Shown piece by piece: positions 51,768 through 60,489 of a stretch of 64,000 bases of DNA. How positions within the stretch are numbered: position 1 is the first letter of the stretch; the number at the start of each line of letters is the position of its first letter. This DNA comes from Prorocentrum cordatum (taxonomy: Eukaryota; Sar; Dinophyceae; Prorocentrales; Prorocentraceae). The position numbers were made by a program, and so were the translations under genes. The notes under the pieces were generated by a model. The model had not been told where the DNA came from, made no database searches, and saw only the letters and a program-made list of their open reading frames with translations. The stretch lies in the NCBI GenBank assembly GCA_963575745.1, contig CAUYUJ010020680.1, positions 1 through 64,000 on the forward strand, in the 5' to 3' direction.

Positions 51768-53643
51768 TGGTAGCGGAGCTGGCCGCACTCTCGTGTGGTC
51801 AGCTCTTGCTCTTCTTATCCTCACGCTATCCGGCACGATCTTCGTGACCAACTACCACCCTGCGCCACCACTCCAACTACATTTACGAGGATCATTTCAA
51901 GAGCAAGAAGCAACACGAGAGGTACGACGTCTAGACAACAACATTGGTACCATATACGCTTCATCACTACGCTACTACCAACCGCTCGGCAACGAGCCAA
52001 AACCGCAGTACTTGAAGCGTAGGCGGGGAGACCCGCAAGATAAAGCGCCTCGTAGACTTGACAAGGCGCTACAAGCCCTACCCCAGCGCGACAACGCGCC
52101 TGATAACCACCCTTATCTTCACAGCCTAGGGCTGGTTATCTTCGCCATCATATGGTTTGCGCTGGGGGCGGCAATCGGACACATGCGCCGAGGACATAAT
52201 AGCACAGATGGGCAAACACATGGCCCATACTGGGACCCTCAAGGCAACGTACCTTTTCGCGCATACGTTTATGAGGTCAACGCGTGGCTAAACGTCACAA
52301 GCGGGCGCATGACGCCACAAGCCCAAGCAGCCGCCATGCAACGCGGCCTGGGTGGCCTAGCGAGGACACTCGCCATGAGGGTACCACCTGACATTATAAA
52401 CTATGGTGCGGACATCGATGGTGTCCACACCGACCCAGTAACATACATTATGTTTCTCTTAAACATGAAGTTCGAACGCCTGGAAGATGAGCGCCAGCTC
52501 ACTTCAGGCACACAGCTCATCGACTTTCATGTGCCTCACGGAGAACGAATCGATGTAACCCTCACTCGGTTCGAGATGGCCCGTCTTGAGGCACAGTCGG
52601 TGGGGTTCGACCTTCCCAACTTCCATCTGCTCACTACTATCCTATTCCGCGCCCTAGGCGTCGGCAACCAGAGAGCCATGCAACTCTTGCAGCCACTCAA
52701 CCACCAAATGCCCCGAACACAACAACAGTATGATGAGTTGTGCGAGAGAATGCGCTCGATAGGCCATTTGTCAGAACGGTCTCCTGGTAACATAGGATCA
52801 GTGTTTGGAAGGGGAAGGGGAACTGGTAGTGGAATTTTCTATACTACCTTAACCACTGAAGCTCAGCCTGGCAACGGGCCCTCAAGCATATGGGCCGACG
52901 ATCCTGGAGAATATATTGCCCTACTAACAGGGGATCGATCGCAACCAAGCTGGGCAACCAGCCCCCCTCCTAGAGAACCTCAACCACACCGTTCCTTATG
53001 GGGTGAAGCGAATCCCCTGAACGACGGTGTATCCACCTACTTGGGAAATGACGATTTCGACTCCGGCACCGACGCCGACGCCATATCATCAGATGGTATT
53101 GAACCTTTAGACTGGTCAGATATCATGCAAATGAAAGGTGACAATCAGCGTGCCGAACACCTGTTCTGGTTATTACAACAGGCGAAGCGGAGGTGGAGGA
53201 GGTTCACACGAAAACCAGTGCGTTGTGTTAGGGGGAGGATACGGAGGAGCTTCAAAGGAAAAGGTAAAGGCAAACGGGGTCGCCGTAGGTTGAATGGACG
53301 AGGCATCGCGGCTTTCCTCCAGAGGCTCTCAGATGATCAGTATGATGAGATATTTTTCGGGGGGAAAGGCCGCGGTAAAGGCCGTAGAGATACCTCAGGC
53401 AAGGGTAAAGGTAGGCGGGGAAACCTGCGAGGTATAGACGGCCAGATCCTAAAGTGCCATGAGTGTGATAGTACCGATCATCTTGTAAAAGATTGTCCAG
53501 CGAAGGGAAATGGAAATGGCAGATCAACCGAAGTCCATTTCGGCTCAAGTGAACCAGTTATTGAATATCTGAGCCTCCAAGATTTTGAGGCCATGGAGCA
53601 GGTATTTTTTCACTTGGGCCAGCAGCATGGACAACTTGGATGA
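51709..53643 (+). CDS. gag-like protein with membrane segments and zinc knuckle
   Basis: 644 codons. The only upstream ATG in frame (51709) lies before the PBS, and the next is at 52183. Between them the frame encodes two hydrophobic segments (about residues 28-49 and 136-158) and carries two hairpins, one in the xGNxP register, so it is probably translated. The middle (about 180-370; AYVYEVNAWLNV, TYIMFLLNMKFERLEDERQL, QYDELCERMRSIGHL) is helical and fits a retrotransposon capsid. The end is KG-rich with a zinc knuckle C583-x2-C586-x4-H591-x4-C596. It stops at 53643 and overlaps the next frame by 59 bases. Membrane-anchored gag is unusual for copia. Confidence 0.7.
   Translation: MPSDSHRIGCYLTYHSHFRLGSGAGRTLVWSALALLILTLSGTIFVTNYHPAPPLQLHLRGSFQEQEATREVRRLDNNIGTIYASSLRYYQPLGNEPKPQYLKRRRGDPQDKAPRRLDKALQALPQRDNAPDNHPYLHSLGLVIFAIIWFALGAAIGHMRRGHNSTDGQTHGPYWDPQGNVPFRAYVYEVNAWLNVTSGRMTPQAQAAAMQRGLGGLARTLAMRVPPDIINYGADIDGVHTDPVTYIMFLLNMKFERLEDERQLTSGTQLIDFHVPHGERIDVTLTRFEMARLEAQSVGFDLPNFHLLTTILFRALGVGNQRAMQLLQPLNHQMPRTQQQYDELCERMRSIGHLSERSPGNIGSVFGRGRGTGSGIFYTTLTTEAQPGNGPSSIWADDPGEYIALLTGDRSQPSWATSPPPREPQPHRSLWGEANPLNDGVSTYLGNDDFDSGTDADAISSDGIEPLDWSDIMQMKGDNQRAEHLFWLLQQAKRRWRRFTRKPVRCVRGRIRRSFKGKGKGKRGRRRLNGRGIAAFLQRLSDDQYDEIFFGGKGRGKGRRDTSGKGKGRRGNLRGIDGQILKCHECDSTDHLVKDCPAKGNGNGRSTEVHFGSSEPVIEYLSLQDFEAMEQVFFHLGQQHGQLG
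51768..51779 (+). promoter_or_regulatory. primer-binding site
   Basis: TGGTAGCGGAGC, identical to the PBS of the intact copia element at 41696. Confidence 0.8.
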
Positions 53644-54631
53644 GCTCGAGGCGTGCGGCCACGGACTGTACGCGTACTACCTCGAGTACCTCCGCAGATT
53701 TGTTCTCGGAAATATCGAGCTTACGCCTGTGGAGAATGGTGCGCTGGGAAACCAGCCCTTATCTTTCTTCGACTGGATGTTCGGTGACCCAGGCAACATC
53801 ATGGCCTACGAGAGCAGCGACGAGGACGTCACTGTAGAGGCCTCGCCTTCGGAGTCTGACCACAACCTTCGACATCAACCCGACCCTATGCCTGGAAACA
53901 GGCCCACTCCAGTATATCCTCCAAAATATGCCGACCTGATGGAACTAGAACCTCAAGCATTCATTACGGGCGTGCCAGGGGGCCCATATGTACCACCTGG
54001 CTCGCTTGCCCCAGGCGAGTACGGACCGCGCGCGATACTGCAGACCCTCATGCAGATGCACGCTGCATTGGTCGTAGCATATCCCGAGAGTCAAGAGAGT
54101 GTCGAGAGTGGCCACATGATGCTACAAGACACCGATGCCTGTGACGACTCGGAGTTAGTGCTGGCGGCCCTCACTCTTATTGATAGCGTGCACCCTGAGG
54201 ACGTGCAGCGACATGTGTGGTATTCCAGAGGGAGATGGCGCCAAGCCCTTGAAAGGGCCATCTCCATGCGCGGTCAGGCTCTCCCTCCGCCGGGATGGGG
54301 TCTCCAAGCGGCGGGGCTACAGCCTAACCACGCGGCCGTGCGAAATATTACCGGGCCGCCTACGCTCGGTAACGAGCCTGAGCCGACTACAGTGCCGCCG
54401 ACTCCGGGACAGCCGAGCGATGCTCAGACGTTTGTGCGGCAGGGGAACCTGCCCGTCCCGGCTGAACCGATGACCATCGTCATCGGCAACCCTATGTCAG
54501 AAGATGAAGAAGGTGATGGATGTGGGATGTGCGAGGACGAGGCCACCATCCTCATGATGGAAGCCAATGGTGAAGACGAGGAGGTGGATTTCAGCCCCGA
54601 CCGTCCAGACACACCACCACCTGCACAATAA
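53585..54631 (+). CDS. acidic, proline-rich linker ORF
   Basis: 348 codons in frame +1 relative to gag. I recognise no domain. It contains FLDWMFGDPGN-like, DVQRHVWYSRGRWRQALERA and an acidic end (EDEEGDGCGMCEDEATILMM). Hairpins at 53743, 53890, 54364 and 54439 give LGNQP, PGNRP, LGNEP and QGNLP. It stops with TAA at 54629, but the same frame continues for another 1 kb. Confidence 0.55.
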   Translation: MRPWSRYFFTWASSMDNLDELEACGHGLYAYYLEYLRRFVLGNIELTPVENGALGNQPLSFFDWMFGDPGNIMAYESSDEDVTVEASPSESDHNLRHQPDPMPGNRPTPVYPPKYADLMELEPQAFITGVPGGPYVPPGSLAPGEYGPRAILQTLMQMHAALVVAYPESQESVESGHMMLQDTDACDDSELVLAALTLIDSVHPEDVQRHVWYSRGRWRQALERAISMRGQALPPPGWGLQAAGLQPNHAAVRNITGPPTLGNEPEPTTVPPTPGQPSDAQTFVRQGNLPVPAEPMTIVIGNPMSEDEEGDGCGMCEDEATILMMEANGEDEEVDFSPDRPDTPPPAQ

Positions 54632-55657
54632 CCAATTGTGCCAGACTCCAGTCAGCAGGGAGACCTGCCTGTCCAGGATGTGCCGCCTGCGGCCCCGCAG
54701 GAACCCCCGCCGGCTCCTGTTCAGGCTGCGTCGGCGGCTTCGTCTGATGAGCGCGCCAGGAGGTCTCGCTCTCATCCACGCCTTGGGAAGAACCTCGCCC
54801 GCAAGCACGGCTCCCCCGCGAATGGAGGCAAGCAGGCCCGACAGAGCATGCCGCTCGGCGGGGGGGGTCAGTTGCTCGCCTACAACGACCCTGGGCGTCA
54901 GACGGGTGGGCATTCTGCTTTCGGAAAAGACAACCCAGCCTACAGGGATGCCCAAGGCAGGTCCATACGAGGTGGCTACCAGCTCGCGACGAATATTCGT
55001 CGTCCTGACATAGAGGCAGTACGGGCGCAGCTGCGGAATGTCATTGCAGCGCGCAAACTATACAGACCCAGCGCAGTCTGCGGGCCGTGCTCAGAGCCAT
55101 TTCAGGAGCATAGGCCTGGGTGCCCTGTGGGGCTCAACGAAGGCTTGAGCCCGAATAGAGGCCGCGCTCCTGCCAAGGAGGGTCATCCACCGTTGGTTCC
55201 GATGACTCAAGCAGAGATCGACGAGATCAACCGTCGTCTCGGAACAACGGCTCATAGGAGCCCGATGGCCGAGGAGGTCCAGCCTCCGAGGGGACTTGTG
55301 CCTATGACCCAGGAAGAGAAAGAGGCGCTCAATCGCCTTCCTGGAACGCGGGGAAGCCCGCCTGGCGTCTTCAGTCAGGCCCAACAGCCAGAGATGATGG
55401 ATGACGATGAAGGCTCAGCGAGCCGCAGCAGATGCGGAGCGCAAACGAATAGCAGACGAACGCACCCGCGAGGCAACTCGCCAAATGTTGCTGGAGCCCC
55501 AAAAGATTTATATGAAGGGGGCAAGGAAGCCCCCACTCCAACCGAAGGCCAAGAGCGAAACACCTGCACCCAGGACGCCTTCGGGGGAGAAACAGAAAAC
55601 GTCGGCCCGCTCAGAGGAACTCGGGTTAGATGTGCAGATGGAGATTCCTCGCTCTGA
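54632..55657 (+). CDS. continuation of the linker ORF after TAA
   Basis: Same frame as 53585-54631 and separated only by one TAA, so either readthrough or a recent nonsense mutation. It is Pro/Arg-rich, and the motif PMTQ(A/E)E(I/K)(D/E) occurs twice (near 55200 and 55310). The first ATG is at 54638 or later. From about 55401 the frame +1 to it takes over as the better coding frame. Confidence 0.5.
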   Translation, partial: PIVPDSSQQGDLPVQDVPPAAPQEPPPAPVQAASAASSDERARRSRSHPRLGKNLARKHGSPANGGKQARQSMPLGGGGQLLAYNDPGRQTGGHSAFGKDNPAYRDAQGRSIRGGYQLATNIRRPDIEAVRAQLRNVIAARKLYRPSAVCGPCSEPFQEHRPGCPVGLNEGLSPNRGRAPAKEGHPPLVPMTQAEIDEINRRLGTTAHRSPMAEEVQPPRGLVPMTQEEKEALNRLPGTRGSPPGVFSQAQQPEMMDDDEGSASRSRCGAQTNSRRTHPRGNSPNVAGAPKDLYEGGKEAPTPTEGQERNTCTQDAFGGETENVGPLRGTRVRCADGDSSL

Positions 55658-57191
55658 AACGCCGAGGTCACCGACTGGGGCAACTCCGGCACAGAGACCC
55701 GACCCTAGGCAACAACCTCAGGACTCCGTGGATCGTAGACGACCGCCTAGCCGTAGCGGCTCTATCGCCGGCAAGGCCAAGGCTTTCGAGCGTGCAGGGT
55801 TTACCCCTACGCCGGCCTCGCCTGCGGCGGTGCGCTCCAAGAGGTCTGAGGAAGGTGCTCTATCTAGGGGCACCTGGGTGCCTAAGATGAAGGGCAGCGC
55901 CAGCCGAGAAACACTGCGGGGAAACCCGCCAGGCGCTGCAGCTGCAGCATCCTCCTCCTCAGGAGCCGCAGCCTCTTCGGTGACAGAGGCTCCTTTGCGG
56001 GGAAACCCGCCCGAGGATGAGCTGCACCGCCCAGGGGGCACTTCCTTTACTAGCGGGAGTCAGGCTTTGATCAATGATCGACGTGCCCTGCGGAATCTTC
56101 CACCGATGCGCTCGGTGGATGAAGCGTTCATGGAGAGCTGCAGGCAGAAAGGTATTGTCCCGAGACATAACCATACACTCAAGCAGCCTAGTAAATGCCT
56201 AAACAGGATCGGCAGACACGCACCTGACAAACCACGCGATGCCGTGTGGAGCCTTGAGACATTCGATGATCATGATGGATGGGTCAATCTCGACGAGCTC
56301 GTACGTGAGTTTCCGTGGAACAACGGACGTACGAGACAGGACGGGTATAACCCTAGGATGGATGAGGCCAAGATCATCGCCGAGACCTTCTACGGCAGAA
56401 CGGTTGACCAGATGGCTGCCATTATGGTGGCGATCGTTCGCGTCCGCGAGCCGGACGGTGAGGAGAAGCAGCGTCTCCAGTTTCAGGTCTTGATGCGGGA
56501 TTCTGGCAAACCCGACATATTCGTCCGCGCCTCGCAAGGGCTCTCGTGGACGCTCAAGGCCCCTTGGTCGTTGTACAAGTACATTGTACTACACGACAAC
56601 CCTGCTGGGAGACCGGCCCCATACCCCGAGGTTGCCATGCATGGCACACGATGGGCAGCCTTTGAGGGCATCATGTGGTATGGCCTCTCTTGTCGTCAAG
56701 AACACAACGCCAAGAAGAGAGGGACAGGCCGATCACACATCCACTTTGTTCCGACGCTTCGTCGTCGCGGCGTGCAGAGTGGATGGGGCCCCGATTCCGA
56801 GATCGTTATCTTTGTGGACTGGCATCGGGCCCTGAAGGACGGAATCGAATTTTGCTGGTCCGACAATGGGGTTCTCCTATCTGAAGGAAAAGACGGCATC
56901 ATTGAGCCGTATTATATGTCACACGTGGAAGAACTCTCCACGGGTAAACATTGGCGTGACCCAGAATATTTGGGCAATCGCCCTGCACGCGTTTCCACCG
57001 CCATAATGACGGCCCCGAACAGGTGGACCCATGTGGGCAGTGCTAGTGTCAAGCACAAATGGTCTCTTGACCGAGAGGTTAATGATCCTCACGCGGTTCA
57101 TGGTCACAGAGAAGTTGGGGGACCATTACAGCCCAACAGTGCTGGGAAACCAGCCCGAAATCCACCAGATCCTTATGATCAACGAGAGTGA
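55401..57191 (+). CDS. ORF with tRNA 2'-phosphotransferase (Tpt1/KptA)-like domain
   Basis: 596 codons. The N-terminus is an Ala/Glu/Arg helix, then a Ser/Pro/Ala linker with two RGNPP hairpins. Residues about 270-515 carry the Tpt1/KptA motif series in the usual order: GRHAP (Arg 272-His 273), DDHDGWVNLDEL, KQRLQF, IFVRASQGLSW (Arg 376; family form IRAxQGHS), MHGT (414-416), IMWYGL, RSHIHF (Arg 444, His 446, His 448), EIVIFVDWHRALKDGIEF and DNGVLLSEG. Tpt1/KptA enzymes transfer the 2'-phosphate of spliced tRNA, or other 5'- or 2'-phosphates, to NAD+. All four expected Arg/His positions seem present, but SGWG stands where many members have SGxR. Activity is inferred, not shown. From about 57100 the frame +1 takes over. 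Confidence 0.75.
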   Translation: MTMKAQRAAADAERKRIADERTREATRQMLLEPQKIYMKGARKPPLQPKAKSETPAPRTPSGEKQKTSARSEELGLDVQMEIPRSETPRSPTGATPAQRPDPRQQPQDSVDRRRPPSRSGSIAGKAKAFERAGFTPTPASPAAVRSKRSEEGALSRGTWVPKMKGSASRETLRGNPPGAAAAASSSSGAAASSVTEAPLRGNPPEDELHRPGGTSFTSGSQALINDRRALRNLPPMRSVDEAFMESCRQKGIVPRHNHTLKQPSKCLNRIGRHAPDKPRDAVWSLETFDDHDGWVNLDELVREFPWNNGRTRQDGYNPRMDEAKIIAETFYGRTVDQMAAIMVAIVRVREPDGEEKQRLQFQVLMRDSGKPDIFVRASQGLSWTLKAPWSLYKYIVLHDNPAGRPAPYPEVAMHGTRWAAFEGIMWYGLSCRQEHNAKKRGTGRSHIHFVPTLRRRGVQSGWGPDSEIVIFVDWHRALKDGIEFCWSDNGVLLSEGKDGIIEPYYMSHVEELSTGKHWRDPEYLGNRPARVSTAIMTAPNRWTHVGSASVKHKWSLDREVNDPHAVHGHREVGGPLQPNSAGKPARNPPDPYDQRE

Positions 57192-59262
57192 GGCAGGAAG
57201 CGCGGCTCCAAGCCGTGCTCCAAGCCAAGGGCCTAGTGCCATATCTTGGCAGGTCCTTAGCACCTCAGATCTGGATCAGATCGCGGCCGCTCTAAATCCT
57301 GAGCAGGTGGAACAGCTGGCGGACAGACTGTGCCAGCAAGACCCCTGGGCCGCTGGCCAGGGCGCCATGTCCGCCATGGTGACGCGTAGCCGTCAGGCCA
57401 TGCAGGGACACCTGCCCGTTAATGGACTCAGAAATGATATGCCCGAGCCGCAGGGAGACCCGCAGACGTTCGGCCGCATCTTCGGAGAGTTTGCTCGATT
57501 TGAGCAGATGCCAGGGAGCCCCTCGCATATCATGCACACACCGAGGGGCATGACCCCAGTGGCGACGCCACCAGCGCAGTCTCCGTTTGGGACTCCTGGT
57601 CGATTTGCCACGAATGGCACTCTCATGGAGCGGATCGCTGCGGCCAGAGCTGAGCATGGTACAGCTCTTCTGAACATGATGCCACCTGGTACGCCAACGA
57701 GTTTGCAGGGAAACCTGCCCGGCACTCCAATACACCACCGACCTTTTGCTACTGTTGCTGGAGTGCCTGATGACTACCGCGCAAGGGTGGCAGCTGCGGT
57801 GCAACAGGTGCAGAGTCACAACCTGCCCCACCCGAGTGGTCAGAGGTGGAGGCCAGCCTGGTCCTGGGAGCCAGAGGGTCCGAACCCACGTGGCCCTGCT
57901 CGGCAACGAGCCTTCATCCCTGCCTTCAATGCTCATCCAAGCATGGCTCAGGGCCAGAGGCCAGCGCCAGCACCAATGGATCCGCCACTGTACCCAGATG
58001 GGTCTAGAGTCCCGAACAGATTTGTTCGCGAAATGGCGGACCAGATTCATTGCCTCACGAATGTGCGCTGCAGTGATCAGTCCATGTACCCGCACATGGC
58101 TTTCATGCCTGCACCGACAACGCCAGAGGTGGCCGTCCAGCCTACTGCCCATTCAATATCATCAGGCAGTAGAGGAGTACCAGACTACATCAGACAGACG
58201 TACCACACTCAACAGGCGTGCTTCAGGCGCAGGCAGGCAGTACAGAGCATACGTGACCAAGCACGTGCATCCGCACTTGAGGTCGTGAGGAACAGAGGCT
58301 CACCCATGCGAGGAATCTCGCCAGCCGTGTCGCCCGCAGCCTCCACAACGGCAGCTCCACCGGAGGCATTGGCTCCCGCAGGAGATCCTCCAGCTGCTTT
58401 CATGGACTCCGAAACAGTCCTGGAGCGGCAGCGGCGGGTGTATCCTAGGGTGGCAGATGTGGAAATCTATACTGGGATGGAAGACACCTGCGCGGTATGC
58501 CTCGAGGAGTTTCAGCCGAGGGAAAGCATCTACCGCTTGAGGTGCAACCACCTGTTCCACGAGGAGTGCTGGGACTCGAACGTTGTGGGCCATGTTGCGA
58601 ATCAGCGAGAAGGAGACCCTCGGCAACCAGTATGTGCCATCTGCCGAGCGCCAGGCATCATAGCGTCATCGTTTCCATGGACCGGCTCCTGCACTCAGGC
58701 TCCCGAACAGGCAGCGAGGGAGCTGCGGGAGTTAAGGGGCATGGTGGAGGAGATGACAGCCAATATGCTGGGCAGGCAGACAGCGCAGCCCCAGCAGCGG
58801 GGAAACCCGCCGGAGGAGGTGAGGTCACCGATGGAGACGGGATACTTCGACCAACTTATCCCGATGACGGCGCCTCAGCAGGGAAACCTGCCTAACACTC
58901 CACCTGTGCCGATCCTTCCGACTCATGACGAGCTTGGAGTCGGGCAGGTGGCTCCTCCGATGTCTCCCCAGAGTGGGGGCGGGGCCGAGCTGCCACTGGA
59001 CCCTGAACAGTTGCGAGAACTGCGTGTTCGCCATTTCCAGACCCAGATGGACAATGCGCACACTACGTTCATGTTGGGCGCCAATAATCCTGAGACTGAG
59101 AACTCGTCGTTGGATCTCTCAGACTCATCAGTGGCGACAGCGGCAACAGCAGTCAGGGCCGTCGAGCTCTCAGCCACGAACAATGAGTTCGACGAGTGGT
59201 TGCGATACAGGGATCACCTTGCGAATGAGGGATTGCAGGACATCGCCCTTATTCGTATTTGA
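57031..59262 (+). CDS. ORF with RING-H2 finger
   Basis: 743 codons; coding is likely only from about 57110, where it takes over from the Tpt1-like frame. It is mostly Pro/Gln/Ala-rich linker with repeated hairpins (QGNLP, RGNPP). Residues about 487-538 form a RING-H2: C487-x2-C490-x14-C505-x-H507-x2-H510-x2-C513-x21-C535-x2-C538, with CAVCLEEFQPRESIYRLRCN and LFHEECW. This class usually acts as a ubiquitin ligase recruiting an E2. In the element it could modify gag or host silencing factors (inference). It ends TGA at 59260; the next frame takes over across the stop. Confidence 0.75.
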   Translation: MWAVLVSSTNGLLTERLMILTRFMVTEKLGDHYSPTVLGNQPEIHQILMINESEAGSAAPSRAPSQGPSAISWQVLSTSDLDQIAAALNPEQVEQLADRLCQQDPWAAGQGAMSAMVTRSRQAMQGHLPVNGLRNDMPEPQGDPQTFGRIFGEFARFEQMPGSPSHIMHTPRGMTPVATPPAQSPFGTPGRFATNGTLMERIAAARAEHGTALLNMMPPGTPTSLQGNLPGTPIHHRPFATVAGVPDDYRARVAAAVQQVQSHNLPHPSGQRWRPAWSWEPEGPNPRGPARQRAFIPAFNAHPSMAQGQRPAPAPMDPPLYPDGSRVPNRFVREMADQIHCLTNVRCSDQSMYPHMAFMPAPTTPEVAVQPTAHSISSGSRGVPDYIRQTYHTQQACFRRRQAVQSIRDQARASALEVVRNRGSPMRGISPAVSPAASTTAAPPEALAPAGDPPAAFMDSETVLERQRRVYPRVADVEIYTGMEDTCAVCLEEFQPRESIYRLRCNHLFHEECWDSNVVGHVANQREGDPRQPVCAICRAPGIIASSFPWTGSCTQAPEQAARELRELRGMVEEMTANMLGRQTAQPQQRGNPPEEVRSPMETGYFDQLIPMTAPQQGNLPNTPPVPILPTHDELGVGQVAPPMSPQSGGGAELPLDPEQLRELRVRHFQTQMDNAHTTFMLGANNPETENSSLDLSDSSVATAATAVRAVELSATNNEFDEWLRYRDHLANEGLQDIALIRI

Positions 59263-59576
59263 CGCTGACGCGGCGCACTACCCGCGAACGGTACACGAGC
59301 ATACGTGATGAGTATGCCAACTGGCGGGAGGAACAGGGCGCTCAAGCCCAGAACGTGTCGTACATCCAGTGCATCGACCTGGCACGTATGGCCGCAGGAA
59401 GGCCAGGTGCCAGCACGACGCGGGGAAACCCGCCAAGGAATACGACCGAACTGCGGGGAACCCCGCCAGACAGCACAGCCGGCACTTCAGAGACAGTGCA
59501 CATCAAGCAGCCTAGTAAGACCTTCCTTGAAGATGGTGGAGAATTCAATCCTCATCGACGCAGGCTCGAAGATTAA
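59259..59576 (+). CDS. short bridging frame before the protease
   Basis: Follows the RING frame with a +2 shift (RRTTRERYTSIRDEYANWRE), contains two hairpins (RGNPP at 59420 and RGTPP at 59453) and the segment HIKQPSKTF. The protease frame then takes over near 59540. The base string CAAGCAGCCTAGTAA here also occurs at 56174-56192. Confidence 0.5.
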   Translation: MTLTRRTTRERYTSIRDEYANWREEQGAQAQNVSYIQCIDLARMAAGRPGASTTRGNPPRNTTELRGTPPDSTAGTSETVHIKQPSKTFLEDGGEFNPHRRRLED

Positions 59577-60450
59577 CATAATGGGAGAAAGTACGAGCCG
59601 CAAGTTCGTCCAGGCTGCTGAGGCACATAATCGTCCTTGTACGTTTGAACCTCGTTCTCGTTTGAACATCCACGGGGTGGGCGAGGGGCCGGCCCCAGCT
59701 GATACCGTGGGCACCTTCAGCATTGCCTGCGAGTGCCAGGGTTCGACTCAGCTCGACTCGTACAAGACGAATCTTGTGTCAGGCTGTGGCAAGGACCTGC
59801 CAGCTATCCTGGGCCTCGACAGTATGCAGGACAAGCGCGCTATTATTGTGCTCGAACGAGGCCAGGAGAAGCTGATATTCCTTGGGAAGGGACAGGTCAA
59901 GATGGAACTTCCCGAGGGCTCCAAGATCATGCCGACAACGAAGTTGCCATCAGGGCATCTGTCAATCAGGTGTGATCGATTCGGAGCTGCGGGGCAACCC
60001 GCCTCGAGTACAAGTACCACATCGTTCCAGACGGTGCTGACAGGCGAGCCGACCCCTGCGCAAGAGCGCCAACAATTGCAGGGAAACCTGCCTCAGGGGT
60101 TGCTGGAGACACTCGCCAAAGCGACGACGAGAGGCGACAGCATCGACGATCTGGAAACGCCTGATTGCTTCGTATCCAGGACACTGGCCCAGCATGGCGG
60201 ACTTGTACCCATGGATGCTGTACGGTCCCGCCGGAAGATAGTGATGGGATATTCGAACCATGAGCTGCAAACTGTTAACGGCGCAAGGTCGAAAGGCCTA
60301 TTGAAGCAGCTGATGGATAATCCATCCATGCTGGCCACGTTTGCGGAGCAATCCGCCTCTGAGGCTACAGCGCGCTGCAGTGCTGAGCTCCAGCATCTGA
60401 GGGAAGCCCAGATGCTGGCAGACGTTGCAGGCGCATCTTCTTTATCTTGA
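59305..60450 (+). CDS. retropepsin-like protease region
   Basis: Coding is likely from about 59530. ENSILIDAGSKINIMG gives a DAG active site (Asp 85 of this frame, at 59557) in a retropepsin setting. DLPAILGLDSMQDKRAIIVL (about 59800) fits the second half of the fold. The C-terminal part (QHGGLVPMDAVRSRRKIVMG, and a helix near 60350-60430) is not recognised. The protein would mature the polyprotein. It ends TGA at 60448, after which the same frame continues as the next ORF. Confidence 0.65.
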   Translation: MMSMPTGGRNRALKPRTCRTSSASTWHVWPQEGQVPARRGETRQGIRPNCGEPRQTAQPALQRQCTSSSLVRPSLKMVENSILIDAGSKINIMGESTSRKFVQAAEAHNRPCTFEPRSRLNIHGVGEGPAPADTVGTFSIACECQGSTQLDSYKTNLVSGCGKDLPAILGLDSMQDKRAIIVLERGQEKLIFLGKGQVKMELPEGSKIMPTTKLPSGHLSIRCDRFGAAGQPASSTSTTSFQTVLTGEPTPAQERQQLQGNLPQGLLETLAKATTRGDSIDDLETPDCFVSRTLAQHGGLVPMDAVRSRRKIVMGYSNHELQTVNGARSKGLLKQLMDNPSMLATFAEQSASEATARCSAELQHLREAQMLADVAGASSLS

Positions 60451-60489
60451 AGATGGCAGGGCGACGCTGCCCCCTCGTCGTCTTGCCTA

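Noticed and set aside
52236-52252. QGNVP and other GNxP peptides without a pairing stem (52240, 54485, 56970)
   Set aside because: The flanking codons are not complementary, so they were not counted as hairpins; they may be decayed copies.
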